Positions 49,937-58,578 of a DNA stretch of 64,000 bases are shown piece after piece. A model generated the notes under the pieces. It had not been told where the DNA came from and did not search any database. It saw nothing but the letters and a program-made list of their open reading frames with translations. Numbering within the stretch: the first letter of the stretch is position 1; the number at the start of each line of letters is the position of its first letter. The stretch is from Clostridia bacterium (GTDB lineage Bacteria > Bacillota > Clostridia > Oscillospirales > CAG-272), in assembly GCA_017464805.1 (NCBI GenBank), contig JAFTYE010000007.1:1-64000 (forward strand). Direction: 5' to 3'. Both the position numbers and the translations under genes were made by a program.

Positions 49937-51250
49937 ATGCAGCAAAAACCAACCACTGCCATTATCGTGGGCGCAGGCCACCGTTCCCTCATGTATGCCG
50001 AATATGCCAAGCTTCGTCCTGATCTGTTCCAAATCGTAGGCGTGGCCGATCCCAATCCCGTGCGCCGCAAGATGGTACAGGAGAAATTCGGCTTCTCGGA
50101 GGACATGTGCTTCGAAAGTGCCGAGCAGTTGGCCGCACGCGGCAGGATCGCGGATACCATCATCAACGGCACCATGGACGAGATGCACCTGCCGACCTCC
50201 ATTCCGCTTCTCAACCTTGGCTACGACATGCTGCTGGAAAAACCCTTTGCCACCTGCGAGGAGGATGCGCGAAAAATCCAGGAATGCGCCCTTCGCAATA
50301 ATGTCAAGGTCATGGTCTGTCACGTTCTGCGCTATGCCCCCTTCTACTACGCCATCAAGGAACGGTTGATGACGGGCGAGATCGGTGATATTCTGAGCAT
50401 TCAGGCCGTGGAGCACGTGACCTATCATCACACCTCGACTGCCTTCGTGCGCGGCAAGTGGGCAAACTCCGACCGCTGCCACTCGCCGATGCTGCTTTCC
50501 AAATCCTGCCATGACGTGGACATCATCGCATGGATGATGAGTCACACCAAGCCGACGCAGGTGGCTTCCTTCGGCAATACCATGCAGTTCAAGCCCGAGA
50601 ACGCACCTGCCGAGGCAGGCACGATCTGCATGAAGGACTGCCCTTTGGTGGACACCTGTCTCTACTCCACCAAGCGGCTGTACATCGATCATCCCGACCG
50701 TTGGGCGATCTATGTTTGGGATGCCCTCGAACACCTTGAAAGCCCAACGATCGAGGACAAGATCGCCCTGATGAAGAGCGATTCTCCCTATGCGCGCTGT
50801 ATCTACAAGTGCGACAACAATGTCGTGGATCATCAATCGGTCATGATCAACTTCGCCTCGGGTGCGACGGGTACACTGAATATGATCGGCGGCTCGGCGG
50901 CTCCGCTTCGTCATCTGCATATCGTCGGCACGAAGGGAGAGATCGTTGGCACGTTTGAGGAGTCCAAATTTAAGGTGATCAAGATCGACCCGACCCCCGG
51001 CGCACACAACGAGGAATGCAGCATTGAAGAGGTCGACCTCAACGTCACGGGTGACATGACGGGCGCGTTCGGCAGCCACGGCGGCGGCGACATCCGTCTG
51101 ATCGCGGATTTTGTCGAATACGTGCGCGGCGGCCGTCCCAGCCTTGCCTGCACCTCAATCCACGATTCCATGAGCGGCCACATGACCGTTTACCGTGCGG
51201 AGGACTCTCGCCTCGCGGGTGGCATGCCGATGAATATCGTGCTTCTTTAA
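49937..51250 (+). CDS. Gfo/Idh/MocA family oxidoreductase, copy 2 (437 aa)
   Basis: Same length and motifs as copy 1 (VGAGHRSLMYAEYA, LEKPFATC, HDVDIIAW, CMKDCPLVDTC). Hand alignment gives about 70 substitutions in 437 positions and no gaps, i.e. near 84% identity. Changes are spread evenly, with the nucleotide-binding core and the Cys cluster untouched, which points to an old tandem duplication with both copies kept under selection. It has its own promoter and terminator, so the two can be expressed separately. Substrate unknown. Confidence 0.92.
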   Translation: MQQKPTTAIIVGAGHRSLMYAEYAKLRPDLFQIVGVADPNPVRRKMVQEKFGFSEDMCFESAEQLAARGRIADTIINGTMDEMHLPTSIPLLNLGYDMLLEKPFATCEEDARKIQECALRNNVKVMVCHVLRYAPFYYAIKERLMTGEIGDILSIQAVEHVTYHHTSTAFVRGKWANSDRCHSPMLLSKSCHDVDIIAWMMSHTKPTQVASFGNTMQFKPENAPAEAGTICMKDCPLVDTCLYSTKRLYIDHPDRWAIYVWDALEHLESPTIEDKIALMKSDSPYARCIYKCDNNVVDHQSVMINFASGATGTLNMIGGSAAPLRHLHIVGTKGEIVGTFEESKFKVIKIDPTPGAHNEECSIEEVDLNVTGDMTGAFGSHGGGDIRLIADFVEYVRGGRPSLACTSIHDSMSGHMTVYRAEDSRLAGGMPMNIVLL

Positions 51251-51252
51251 GA

Positions 51253-51284
51253 AAAAGATCCATCGCGCAGGCGATGGATCTTTT
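51253..51284 (+). terminator. Terminator after Gfo/Idh/MocA copy 2
   Basis: AAAAGATCCATCGC (51253-51266) and GCGATGGATCTTTT (51271-51284), loop GCAG. Confidence 0.9.
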
Positions 51285-51319
51285 CTTTTATTTTCCTGAA
51301 AGTTTTTTTGGAAATAGGC

Positions 51320-51348
51320 TTGACAACAGTGATTTTATATGATATAAT
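51320..51348 (+). promoter_or_regulatory. Promoter of the tRNA pair
   Basis: TTGACA (51320-51325), 17-bp spacer, TATAAT (51343-51348): full consensus, as expected for stable RNA. Confidence 0.92.
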
Positions 51349-51371
51349 GATGTCCGTTGAAAGCCGCAGAC

Positions 51372-51446
51372 GCTGGTGTGGCTCAATGGCAGAGCAGCTG
51401 ATTTGTAATCAGCAGGTTGATGGTTCGACTCCGTTCACCAGCTCCA
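51372..51446 (+). tRNA. tRNA-Thr (anticodon TGT)
   Basis: Acceptor GCTGGTG/CACCAGC, D-arm GCTC-AATGGCA-GAGC, anticodon arm GCTGA-TTTGTAA-TCAGC, T-arm GATGG-TTCGACT-CCGTT, encoded CCA. Anticodon TGT reads ACA/ACG. The T-loop ends CT where most tRNAs have an A or T, still acceptable. Confidence 0.95.
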
Positions 51447-51478
51447 TTGAGAGTCACGGCGTGGCTCTCAGCTTACAT

Positions 51479-51563
51479 GGGGGAATTCCCGAGTGGCCAA
51501 AGGGGGCAGACTGTAAATCTGTTGTCACTGACTTCGATGGTCCGAATCCATCTTCCCCCACCA
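51479..51563 (+). tRNA. tRNA-Tyr (anticodon GTA)
   Basis: Class II tRNA with acceptor GGGGGAA/TTCCCCC, anticodon arm around ACTGTAAAT, a long variable arm (about 13 nt) and T-arm GATGG-TCCGAAT-CCATC; the CCA is encoded. Length 85 nt. The T-loop begins TCCGAAT, not TTCGAAT. The gene is co-transcribed with tRNA-Thr from the promoter at 51320. Confidence 0.93.
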
Positions 51564-51603
51564 ACAAAAAGACGGTACCGTAAGGTACCGTCTTTTTGTT
51601 GGT
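51560..51603 (+). terminator. Terminator overlapping the tRNA-Tyr CCA end
   Basis: ACCAACAAAAAGACGGTACC (51560-51579) pairs perfectly with its complement at 51584-51603 over a GTAA loop. The first bases of the left arm are the discriminator and CCA of tRNA-Tyr. Confidence 0.9.
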
Positions 51604-51611
51604 TCTTTTGA

Positions 51612-51629
51612 GGGGAAGATGGATTCGGA
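51612..51629 (-). repeat. Inverted 18-nt copy of the tRNA-Tyr 3' end
   Basis: GGGGAAGATGGATTCGGA here is the exact complement of 51541-51558, i.e. the T-arm and acceptor strand of tRNA-Tyr. It lies just beyond the tRNA terminator and before the terminator of the minus-strand operon; no other tRNA part is found with it. Confidence 0.8.
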
Positions 51630-51662
51630 AGCCACCTTCAAACGCTCTGCATATTTCATAAA

Positions 51663-51688
51663 AAAGCCCCGTCCGAGGACGGGGCTTT
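51663..51688 (-). terminator. Terminator of the minus-strand envelope operon
   Basis: AAAGCCCCGTCC (51663-51674) and GGACGGGGCTTT (51677-51688) with a two-base gap; A-run before it gives U's on the minus strand. Confidence 0.85.
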
Positions 51689-51696
51689 CGTTTGAC

Positions 51697-51903
51697 TTAT
51701 TTTTTGTTCTTTTTCTCTTGTTCCTGCTCATCCAGATAGGTCTTGCCCGATTTGTACGCAAGAAATGCGGCAAAGATGAAGGCAACGCCGAGCACGATCA
51801 TGACGAGGCTGGGGCCCTTGATGATTCCCAGAATCATCAAGGGTATCCCGATCAGTGCCATGATGATCGAAACAATGAGAACAGCCTTTCTCGATCCCTG
51901 CAC
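51697..51903 (-). CDS. Small two-helix membrane protein (68 aa)
   Basis: Two membrane segments (about 7-27 and 31-50: LIVSIIMALIGIPLMILGII and LVMIVLGVAFIFAAFLAY) and a basic, helical cytoplasmic tail (EQEQEKKNKK). GTG start with a G-rich ribosome site, 3 bp after the preceding stop. Last gene of the operon 58405 to 51697. No family recognised. Confidence 0.7.
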   Translation of the reverse strand: MQGSRKAVLIVSIIMALIGIPLMILGIIKGPSLVMIVLGVAFIFAAFLAYKSGKTYLDEQEQEKKNKK

Positions 51904-51906
51904 GGC

Positions 51907-54900
51907 TTATGCCCCCCCAAGGCCGAGAATATCGCGGAAGGCCACGGCAAGCTGCATAGCCTTTTCGTTTCCGGCGAATTCGGCTTCATATTCCTCTACA
52001 ATCAAGAGAACCTCTTGCTTGGTCTCTTCGCTCGTCTTGGCGAAGCTTTCGGCAATAGAAGCGCACGCATCCGAATAAGCGATCTCGATCAGCGTACCGT
52101 GAAGCACCTCGGACTCACAAACGCGTATCAGCAACGCGTGAAGCTGCTCGGTGTCAACGGTCTTTTCGCTCATGATCTGACGGATCAGGGCAATGATTTC
52201 CGCGAAGACGTCGGCTTCCCCGTACACGAATTTGTTCTCATATTGCTGCTCAGTGGTAACGGTTGCCGCAGCATGATAGTCCGCAATGGTGGCAAACAGG
52301 CGATCCATATAGGTGCCGATGATGCCGTCCACGATCGGAAGAAACTCCTCAGGAACCTCGATGGCGTTGTTGATCAGATGATCGAAGTTTGCACGCAGGA
52401 CGTCGGCGGTATCGGACTGATAGCTCTGATACAGACGGCGGAATTCCTTCTGCATATCGTTATCGATGGAGTCGTAGTAAGCCTTTGCATCACCGTAAGA
52501 CAGGATCACGGTGATCGTAGGCAGGAAGGAGTTGCACTTGCCGTCCGAGAGCCAGGTCCATGCGGACTTTGCCTTGGTGGCAACGGAGATCGTGATGCGC
52601 TCCTCAAAGAAGGTGGGAGAGCCTGCCTTTACGGACAGAACGCCCGTGTCCTTGTTATACGAAAGGCGAGAGCCGTCCTGCAACTTAACGGTTACGGTGT
52701 ACTGATCCGAATTGTGTTTCAGGTAGGTAGCCGATACGGTTGCACTCTCGGCATCGAGCAACGAAACAGACAGCACATCCGAAGAGAGCAGATTCATGGA
52801 CGGATCCACCATCTGAATCTTGATCGTACCGTCCTCGATCTTTTCTCTGTTATTATAGGCCATCAGGGCTTCCTCGTAGCCATAGGAGAAGATCGGGTAG
52901 GACTTCTCGGCAAGCACCCACTGTCCGCTGAGGGAGAAGATCTTGTAGTTAAGGTCTGCCTGCCAGTAAGCCCCCATCTCAATGAAGCCCGCATACTGAC
53001 CGGAGAACACGCTCACGCAGCCGGCGATGGTGAAGTAGTTACCCACCTCAAAGCCGATGCCTGCGCGCATATACTTGGAAAGGCCAACCAAGCTGATGTA
53101 CGCGTCCACGCGCACACCTGCACGGATATCCACCTTGCCGGCGAAGATCAGGGCAGAAGAGGAAGCACTGTTATGCACGTCCTGATAACGGGTCGGCTTA
53201 CCGCCACTGGAACGGATACCCACCGTCATCTTATCCACGGAGGAAACGGTGTAGTGCACGTTGGCGGCAATATCAAAGCGCAGGAATATATTGACGTCAA
53301 TGTTGAAGGTTACGATGCCGGCGCGGAAGGTCAAGGAGAAGAGCTTAACGCGCAGGTCGGATTCAGCCTTATAGCCGTTTTCTTCAAAGGTATCCTTGAT
53401 GCTCTGGAAAAGGGGCTTGTTGCCGTTGATCAGCTTGTTGAACTCGGAGATAAACCGTTCCTCGGTCATATCCTTATCCAGGGTGGCAAAGCCGTCTGTA
53501 CCCGTATCGTAGGAGAAGGAAACGCCGAAGGTCAGCTTTTCGCTATCCACCACGCCGACGTTAAAATCGTAGGAGGAGATGCCGGTCGGAATGAACCACC
53601 AATACCGCAGCGAAACGCTGGCGCGCTTGGTGAACTCCATGGTCTTATCGAAGTTCATCTTGAAGGAGAGCTGGGCTACCTTCTCGCTCGTACCCTTCTT
53701 GTAGATCCAGATATTGAAGCTGGCATCGATCTTGATGGATGCCTTGTTGCCCCAGATGGTGGGTACGATCTTCAAGTCCAGCATATCCGCAAAGGACTGG
53801 TTACGAAGCATCTCGACCTCGTATTCGGTACCCTCATAGTAGTTTACAGCCGTCTGCTGTGCGGCGGCAATATAATTTTGGAATTTCTCATCCGTCATGA
53901 CCAGATAACGGATCTGCTCGATTGTTTCGTCGGAGATCTCCACACCTGCATCTTCGAGGTTGGCTTCACCGTCGAAGTGCACGTCAAGCGCGGTGTAGAT
54001 CTCGGCAAGCTCGGGCAGGCCGTAGATCACACAGGTATCGCTTCCCTGCTTTTCGGTGCGGATGACCTTGGCAAAGAAGGCAGTTTCATTCAGAACGGGG
54101 TTACCCTCCTCGTCCGTCGTACCGTCATAGACGCAGAAGATCGCGCCCTCGGCAATGGCGAGGCTGCCGTAAACCACAACGTAGTCAAGCTGATCCCCGG
54201 GATCACCCTCGGCAAGGCCGTCATCCACGATCTCCTTGATACGGTCGAGTGCGCCATCCTCGGAGTCGATGAGGTAGATGATCCCTTCGTTATACTCCAC
54301 CGTCTCCGTTTCTTCCTTCTCAATGGTGAAGTTCAAGGTCTCGGAGGTATTATCCTCGGTCACGAAGGCCCCCTCGGGAACCTCGGCCTCTTCCTCAACG
54401 GGAAGGGACGCCACGTAGGTAGCACCCTGCGTATAGGTAGTACCCTCAACGGGGGAGATACGGTACTCGTTGGTGCCCTCTACACGCTCGACGGTGAAGG
54501 CATTTTGGGCCTCCTCCGTATTTTCCCATTCTGTACCGAGGAGGTCGCTATCCACGATCTTGAGGTTGTTCATGAGGTAGGTTTCGGCATCCTCCCGATC
54601 ACAGTAAATGGTGAAGGAGAAGTTTTCACTACAATTGAAGAGCTCGTCGTAAGAGACCTGCTCGCCCTCCATATCCTCGGGGGCGATGGCGAAGTTCGCC
54701 TTTAGAGTCGTATCCTTTTCGATGGTGAAGGAGTAGTCCTTTGCCGTGGACAGGTAGGTGTTACCTGCGCCGTACCAGCCTGCAAAGAGGTAACCCGCGT
54801 CCGGAATAGCGGACAGGTTGATGAGTGTTCCCTGCTCGTATTCAGTCTTGGCACCGCTGACACTACCGCCCTCTCCCGTTTCAATGGTCAGGGTGTAGAG

Positions 54901-55035
54901 CTTCTTATCCTTGTTGAAGTGGTCGCCGATATCTTCCCAGTCGATGGAACCGAGGATGATCCCCAGACCCGCACCGGTAAAGACGGTGCACACGACCAGT
55001 GCAACTGCCACGAGTGCGATGAGTAGTTTTTTCAT
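51907..55035 (-). CDS. Large exported protein with InlB-type repeat (1,042 aa)
   Basis: Residues 5-30 are a signal anchor (LIALVAVALVVCTVFTGAGL). Residues 48-115 match the InlB B-repeat/Flg_new type unit: LTIETGEGGSVSGAKTEYE, 'DAGYLFAGWYGAGNTYLS', 'TTLKANFAI'. The following 900 residues are long, beta-rich and acidic with a helical last part (870-1042), no catalytic motif recognised. It looks like a surface or envelope-spanning scaffold. It shares an operon with an HtrA-like protease and a polytopic protein, so quality control of the envelope or anchoring of a polymer is possible. Confidence 0.8.
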   Translation of the reverse strand: MKKLLIALVAVALVVCTVFTGAGLGIILGSIDWEDIGDHFNKDKKLYTLTIETGEGGSVSGAKTEYEQGTLINLSAIPDAGYLFAGWYGAGNTYLSTAKDYSFTIEKDTTLKANFAIAPEDMEGEQVSYDELFNCSENFSFTIYCDREDAETYLMNNLKIVDSDLLGTEWENTEEAQNAFTVERVEGTNEYRISPVEGTTYTQGATYVASLPVEEEAEVPEGAFVTEDNTSETLNFTIEKEETETVEYNEGIIYLIDSEDGALDRIKEIVDDGLAEGDPGDQLDYVVVYGSLAIAEGAIFCVYDGTTDEEGNPVLNETAFFAKVIRTEKQGSDTCVIYGLPELAEIYTALDVHFDGEANLEDAGVEISDETIEQIRYLVMTDEKFQNYIAAAQQTAVNYYEGTEYEVEMLRNQSFADMLDLKIVPTIWGNKASIKIDASFNIWIYKKGTSEKVAQLSFKMNFDKTMEFTKRASVSLRYWWFIPTGISSYDFNVGVVDSEKLTFGVSFSYDTGTDGFATLDKDMTEERFISEFNKLINGNKPLFQSIKDTFEENGYKAESDLRVKLFSLTFRAGIVTFNIDVNIFLRFDIAANVHYTVSSVDKMTVGIRSSGGKPTRYQDVHNSASSSALIFAGKVDIRAGVRVDAYISLVGLSKYMRAGIGFEVGNYFTIAGCVSVFSGQYAGFIEMGAYWQADLNYKIFSLSGQWVLAEKSYPIFSYGYEEALMAYNNREKIEDGTIKIQMVDPSMNLLSSDVLSVSLLDAESATVSATYLKHNSDQYTVTVKLQDGSRLSYNKDTGVLSVKAGSPTFFEERITISVATKAKSAWTWLSDGKCNSFLPTITVILSYGDAKAYYDSIDNDMQKEFRRLYQSYQSDTADVLRANFDHLINNAIEVPEEFLPIVDGIIGTYMDRLFATIADYHAAATVTTEQQYENKFVYGEADVFAEIIALIRQIMSEKTVDTEQLHALLIRVCESEVLHGTLIEIAYSDACASIAESFAKTSEETKQEVLLIVEEYEAEFAGNEKAMQLAVAFRDILGLGGA

Positions 55036-55067
55036 AGCATGTTCCTCACTGTGTTTTCAAAATAGAT

Positions 55068-57257
55068 TTACTGCGGAATGACCTGGTTGATAATGCCGTA
55101 CAGGGCCTGTACGGAATCGAACAGACTTTCATAGGTGGCAGTGCCATTCTTGACTTTTTCGATCAGCTCGGTGACGCTGTCGGAATCGAAGTATTTACCG
55201 TATTCGTCATGCTGCATGATGGCCTTCAGCATCTGCTCCGGCACATCCTCGGTCATGGCGAAGGCGGAAAGTCCGTCAAGCAGGCGACCGATGGAAGAAA
55301 ACTCATCCATGATGGCGGCGATGGGATCATCCCCTTCGGCAGCATCCATGATGTTGCCGAAGAGATCGGTGGCCGTTGCGATGATCGCGGCAAACTGACG
55401 ATTCTCTTCCTCACCGTAGGCGATATCGGCGTGAAGCTTTTCGAGAATGTCCGTGCGATAGACGACATTCGGAGCAAAGGAAGCGGCGTTTTCATCGGTC
55501 AGCGTAGTGGCAAGGGCTACCGTTGCGACCTCGTAGCCCGCGGTCTTGCCCGCGAGGGTGGCTGCGATCTCGGTTCCGAAGGCGGAGAGGTCAGCCTCAA
55601 CAAAGACACGCTCCGCGTTTTCGATCAGCAGCCCGTCGGTCTTATGGAGAAGCAGCTGGGCCAGATAAGAGGTTCCGCACAGGGCGGTTTCGTCCTCGCA
55701 AAGCGACCATTTGTCCGTCTTTTTATCATATGTGTAGACGCTTCCGTCCGAAGCAACATAGTAGCTGTTACCCTGCGCCGCACCGGTATAGGAAGCGAGA
55801 ATGGCTTCCAGCTCATTGGCGTGCTCGATATAGCGCAGATAGTTACGGTAAGCGATGTCGGTTACCGTAGGGGAGTTTTCGTTTTCGGTCGCGTAGTCCC
55901 CGACCTTGATATCGTTTTCGGCGGCGTAGCGGATGAACGCATCCACGCCCTCTCGATCGTAGGTACCGGTGGTGCGGTCGTTGAGCGATTCCAGCAGAGC
56001 CAGCACGTACTTATCGTGATGGGCGGAGCGATCCTCGCTGACGTCAAGAGCCTCTGCCAGGGCATCGACACCGTATTCGGCCAACATGCCGAACACCTCA
56101 CCATATACGTGGAAGTCCGTAAGGATATCCACCACGCGGTAAGCGGCTTCTTCATCGGCAAGGTAGGTGAGCAGCTCGGTCGCAAGATCCTCGCTTTCCA
56201 GGCTGACCTCACCGAGATCCTCTGCCAACAGAGCGACCATAGCGGCAACGGCCTGCAGGTCGTTTTCCAGCACGGCGGCATCGCCCGAGGTGTATTCACC
56301 GATAAGCGAGGACACCAGCTGACCGCCCAAATCGTCACCCTCACCCGAGAGCTCCGAGCCCGAAAGGATCTCACTGCCGATCACGGTGATTGGCTTGCTT
56401 TGTGCCAGATCGGACAGGATCTCGGCGATCGGGGCCATGTCCGCGAAGGTGTAGCGGGAGGGGTGGCAGGTGAACTCATAGATGGCAGCAGCACAGGTGC
56501 CGTCCTTTGCCAACGTTTGCACGAATTCCGTGCCGTTGAAGGTTACCTCGTTGCCGTTGTTGTCGCAGAGAGAAACCTCGCCGAGACCGTGTGCGCTCGC
56601 GTCCATGACGAAGCGCAGGCCCGTGTAGGTCTGCAGAGCACCGGGGACGGTGTGCTTTGCAAGCGGCAGGAGCGTGGTGTTCACGACCTCCGACTGTGCC
56701 TGCACATAGGTGCCGTTATACTGCTCCTTTTGAATATTTTCGAGAGCGGGGGTCACCAGATTGGAAAAATAGGTGACGGGGAGCAAGGAAAGCATACAGA
56801 TCACGAAGCCGCCGAAGGCACCGATGAGGCTGATACCGAGGTTCTTCCACACCGATTTCTTGGCACAGGGGCGAAAGAAGGCGACCTTTTCCCGCAGGCT
56901 TGTTGCCTTGGCCACGATCGCCCACACAATACGCAGAACAAGGAGCAGGATCCAGAACACGGGAACGAGAAGTAAGGGGCGCACGATGCAGTTGATCAGT
57001 GCCGCAATGCCGCTGGCAGTAGCCGCCGAACCTTCAAGGAAGGAAGAAAGTCCCTCAATCCCCGAAAGAGCAGACAGAACGGAGGTGCCGATGAAATCAA
57101 AGACACCCGCGCGCATCAGCAGGTATGCGACAAAATAAGCGATCGGCACGGTAGCAAACAGAACGATACGCTCACCGACCGACTTTCTGTAAGCGACAAG
57201 ACCGCCAAGGATCGCGCCGCCCAACAGAAATTCCAAAAACAAGAGTTGAAAAGCCAT
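55068..57257 (-). CDS. Polytopic protein with large extracytoplasmic domain, CvpA-like head (729 aa)
   Basis: Start ATG 57255-57257 has AAGGAG upstream; the frame is open further but that extension carries no membrane segment. Membrane helices lie in residues 1-25, 31-55, about 85-125 and 150-180 ('FLLGGAILGGLVAYRKSVGE', 'ISLIGAFGGFVICMLSLLPV'), the first part resembling CvpA-type proteins. From about residue 190 the chain is a large outside domain rich in acidic helices and Ala, without a recognised family. Operon partner of the HtrA-like protease (11 bp before it) and the InlB-repeat protein. Function unknown. Confidence 0.75.
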   Translation of the reverse strand: MAFQLLFLEFLLGGAILGGLVAYRKSVGERIVLFATVPIAYFVAYLLMRAGVFDFIGTSVLSALSGIEGLSSFLEGSAATASGIAALINCIVRPLLLVPVFWILLLVLRIVWAIVAKATSLREKVAFFRPCAKKSVWKNLGISLIGAFGGFVICMLSLLPVTYFSNLVTPALENIQKEQYNGTYVQAQSEVVNTTLLPLAKHTVPGALQTYTGLRFVMDASAHGLGEVSLCDNNGNEVTFNGTEFVQTLAKDGTCAAAIYEFTCHPSRYTFADMAPIAEILSDLAQSKPITVIGSEILSGSELSGEGDDLGGQLVSSLIGEYTSGDAAVLENDLQAVAAMVALLAEDLGEVSLESEDLATELLTYLADEEAAYRVVDILTDFHVYGEVFGMLAEYGVDALAEALDVSEDRSAHHDKYVLALLESLNDRTTGTYDREGVDAFIRYAAENDIKVGDYATENENSPTVTDIAYRNYLRYIEHANELEAILASYTGAAQGNSYYVASDGSVYTYDKKTDKWSLCEDETALCGTSYLAQLLLHKTDGLLIENAERVFVEADLSAFGTEIAATLAGKTAGYEVATVALATTLTDENAASFAPNVVYRTDILEKLHADIAYGEEENRQFAAIIATATDLFGNIMDAAEGDDPIAAIMDEFSSIGRLLDGLSAFAMTEDVPEQMLKAIMQHDEYGKYFDSDSVTELIEKVKNGTATYESLFDSVQALYGIINQVIPQ

Positions 57258-57268
57258 GGTTTTCTCCT

Positions 57269-58405
57269 TTATTTGATGGGCTGTGTATGGGATGATGCAA
57301 CGGTGAAGGTATAGATCTTTTCTTTCCCGTTTCGTAAGAATCGAAGCGTCAATGTATCGTCTGCCGACACACAAAGCCACGTGTCGGTGGCGTGGTGCAT
57401 GCGAAGGATGCCGATCTCTCTTCCGCCATTCACGGAAATCGAGAGCAAAACATCCTCCTCCGAGAGGAAGGCAGAGGCAACGCTTCCGTGTGCGAGGCTG
57501 TCTACATAGACCTCACAGATGTTACGGAGCGCACCTGTTTCGGCATCGTACTCGGTGGAAAGCACTCGCTCCCGCAGGGTGGCACCGAAATACAGGCAAT
57601 CGGCGGTCGGCTCGGTATCTGCCGAGGAAAGCAGCTTTTCGGTGATCGGCCACACGGTGGACACGGGAATGGCGTACCCGCCGCCGTTGTCGGTCTGCCT
57701 GGCATTCACGATGCCGAGCAGACTGCCGTCCGAGGAAAAAAGTGCACCGCCCGAATCCCCCTTCGCCACGAAGCCGTCAAAGCGAACGAGCCGAAGCGTG
57801 ATGGAGGAGCTTTGATACGTAACGGGCAATTCGACGTAGTCGTAAGCGCGGCTTACCGCTCCCTCATGTACGGAAATGCCGAGGCCTCGCGTGTTGCCGA
57901 CGGCATAGATACGGTCGCCTACGTTTGCTTCATCAATGGCGATGCGTACTGCCGCGGCACCGGGGAAGCTGTCCGTTAAATTCGAAACGCGCAGAAGCGC
58001 GAGGTCATAATCCTTTGCATACCACAGGCAGGCGGCCTCCATGCCCTCTCCCTGTTCGGCACCTGCGGGAGCCGCCTTGATCTGCGAGCAGACCGCGTCC
58101 TCTCCTGCGTAGGAATTGTGCACGACGTGGAAGTTGGTGAGCAGATAAGCCGTGCCGTCCTCCTCGATCTGCACGATTACCGCACTGCCGTCCGAGGTCG
58201 CAACGGTGCCGCCCTGCTTGTTTTGAAGCGTGCAGGTCAACGCCATGACCGACCGCATCAACTCCGCCGCCGTGGCAGTCTGCTCGGCCTCCTGTCCCCC
58301 GGGATCACCGCCGGGTGGCGTGCTTTGACCCCCGTCGCATGCGACGAGGGCAAAAAAAAGGAGAAGGCATAGTCCTGCCAGCAATAATCGCTTTGCGTGC
58401 TGCAT
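57269..58405 (-). CDS. HtrA/trypsin-type serine protease lipoprotein (378 aa)
   Basis: ATG 58403-58405 with AAGGAA. Lipoprotein signal with lipobox FALVAC. Trypsin-like domain (about 50-260) with the triad His93 (TNFHVVH), Asp134 (DYDLALLRV) and Ser218 (KGDSGGALF). Residues 265-378 resemble a PDZ-type domain ('LREGVL'-like strand, GGREIGIL). The order of parts is that of S1C (DegP/HtrA) enzymes, though the family's usual trimerisation head is replaced by the lipid anchor. It degrades or refolds envelope proteins. First gene of the operon with promoter 58444-58472. Confidence 0.88.
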   Translation of the reverse strand: MQHAKRLLLAGLCLLLFFALVACDGGQSTPPGGDPGGQEAEQTATAAELMRSVMALTCTLQNKQGGTVATSDGSAVIVQIEEDGTAYLLTNFHVVHNSYAGEDAVCSQIKAAPAGAEQGEGMEAACLWYAKDYDLALLRVSNLTDSFPGAAAVRIAIDEANVGDRIYAVGNTRGLGISVHEGAVSRAYDYVELPVTYQSSSITLRLVRFDGFVAKGDSGGALFSSDGSLLGIVNARQTDNGGGYAIPVSTVWPITEKLLSSADTEPTADCLYFGATLRERVLSTEYDAETGALRNICEVYVDSLAHGSVASAFLSEEDVLLSISVNGGREIGILRMHHATDTWLCVSADDTLTLRFLRNGKEKIYTFTVASSHTQPIK

Positions 58406-58443
58406 CCCTATTCCTTCTTCCATTGCTTAATATTTACAGTTTT

Positions 58444-58472
58444 ATTTTAACACATTATCTGTTATTTGTCAA
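58444..58472 (-). promoter_or_regulatory. Promoter of the HtrA-like operon
   Basis: Minus strand TTGACA (58467-58472), 17-bp spacer, TAAAAT (58444-58449). Confidence 0.8.
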
Positions 58473-58521
58473 TAGGTTATTCAAATATGGACGGATTTGC
58501 CGCATTTTTTGAAAAGAGGCA

Positions 58522-58550
58522 TTGTAAGCGCGCCGTTTTTGTGCTATAAT
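58522..58550 (+). promoter_or_regulatory. Promoter of the MFS transporter at 58579
   Basis: TTGTAA (58522-58527), 17-bp spacer, TATAAT (58545-58550). Confidence 0.7.
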
Positions 58551-58578
58551 GTCGCACAGGAAGAGAAAGGAGAGCCCC

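Noticed and set aside
51619..54705. 1,028-codon plus-strand frame opposite the InlB-repeat gene
   Set aside because: Antisense shadow. The minus frame has a signal anchor, InlB motif and ribosome site.
55209..56975. 588-codon plus-strand frame opposite the CvpA-like gene
   Set aside because: Antisense shadow with no start signals.
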